This document shows positions 6,138 through 6,330 of a DNA stretch of 6,330 nt, piece after piece. The translations under genes were made by a program, and so were the position numbers. Position 1 is the first letter of the stretch; every line of letters begins with the position of its first letter. The DNA is from Acidobacteriota bacterium (GTDB taxonomy: Bacteria; Acidobacteriota; Vicinamibacteria; Vicinamibacterales; 2-12-FULL-66-21): NCBI GenBank assembly GCA_013697225.1, contig JACCXG010000009.1:1-6330 (forward strand), given 5' to 3'. The notes under the pieces are model-generated. The model worked only from the letters and a program-made list of their open reading frames with translations. It ran no database searches and was not told the DNA's origin.

Positions 6138-6330
6138 CCTCAACGACATGCTCACGGGCCTGCTGATCCTCGTGATCGGCGCGATGGTCGCCGGGTATGC
6201 ACAGACGTTTCCGTCGATGCCCGGCCAGAGTGTCGGCCCCTCGCTGTTCCCCACCGTGATCGGCATCGGGTTCATCTTCCTCGGAGCGGCCCTGAGCGCG
6301 TCCGGCCTGCGACGCGGGGAGCGCCCGGCG
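6133..6330 (+). CDS. TctB-like small permease subunit of the TTT transporter, C-terminus outside window
   Basis: Sixty-six codons are visible, open through the right edge. It begins MRLNDMLTGLLILVIGAMVAG, with a first membrane helix at about residues 6-24. Then comes TFPSMPGQSVGPSLFPTVIGIGFIFLGAAL: the MPGQ...GPxLFP loop leading into a second helix (about 41-60) is typical of TctB family proteins. TctB subunits are usually about 150-180 residues with four helices, so more than half is missing. It forms the inner-membrane complex with a TctA large subunit, expected next downstream. The start is 37 nt after the tctC-like stop, without a visible ribosome-binding site and inside a predicted hairpin. 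No better in-frame start was found upstream. Confidence 0.85.
   Translation, partial: MRLNDMLTGLLILVIGAMVAGYAQTFPSMPGQSVGPSLFPTVIGIGFIFLGAALSASGLRRGERPA

Overview
The window is a compact, high-GC bacterial chromosome segment. Synonymous third positions are dominated by G/C, and long spurious open frames occur opposite the real genes. The gene content (periplasmic-binding-protein-dependent TRAP and tripartite tricarboxylate (TTT) transporters, an exported sulfatase) fits a Gram-negative heterotroph. The phylum cannot be fixed from this sequence. There are no RNA genes, insertion sequences, integrases, phage genes or CRISPR repeats.

Left half, minus strand: a TAXI-type TRAP uptake system. A lipoprotein-like TAXI solute-binding protein (2437 to 1463) overlaps by 4 nt a fused small+large TRAP permease, which starts at 1466 and runs off the left edge with 488 residues visible. 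Upstream of them, on the same strand, is a two-gene MNT/HEPN module of toxin-antitoxin type. Its first gene (3519 to 2929) fuses an N-terminal ribbon-helix-helix/HicB-like DNA-binding segment to a minimal nucleotidyltransferase. Its second gene (2929 to 2522) encodes a small all-helical HEPN protein and starts at a TAATG junction.

Right half, plus strand: an exported sulfatase (3580-5091) whose closest recognisable relative is heparan N-sulfatase/sulfamidase (SGSH). It is translationally coupled (TGATG) to a TctC/Bug-type solute-binding lipoprotein (5091-6095), followed by the start of a TctB-like small permease subunit (6133 to the right edge). A tctA-like large permease is expected just outside the window. 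This looks like a scavenging operon: hydrolysis of a sulfate ester or sulfamate outside the cytoplasm, then uptake of a carboxylate-type product. The substrate is not known.

Control: only 60 bp separate the two divergent transcription units. That gap holds a TGATATCA palindrome in which minus-strand and plus-strand -10-like hexamers overlap. A near-copy of this site (13 of 15 bases over 2480-2494 and 3529-3543) lies upstream of the TAXI gene. The MNT/HEPN pair and the TRAP operon therefore seem to share an extended -10 promoter or operator, which the RHH domain could bind (inference). At tctB, a predicted hairpin encloses the start codon and a 7-codon mini-ORF ends in its 5' arm, suggesting coupling between tctC and tctB translation.
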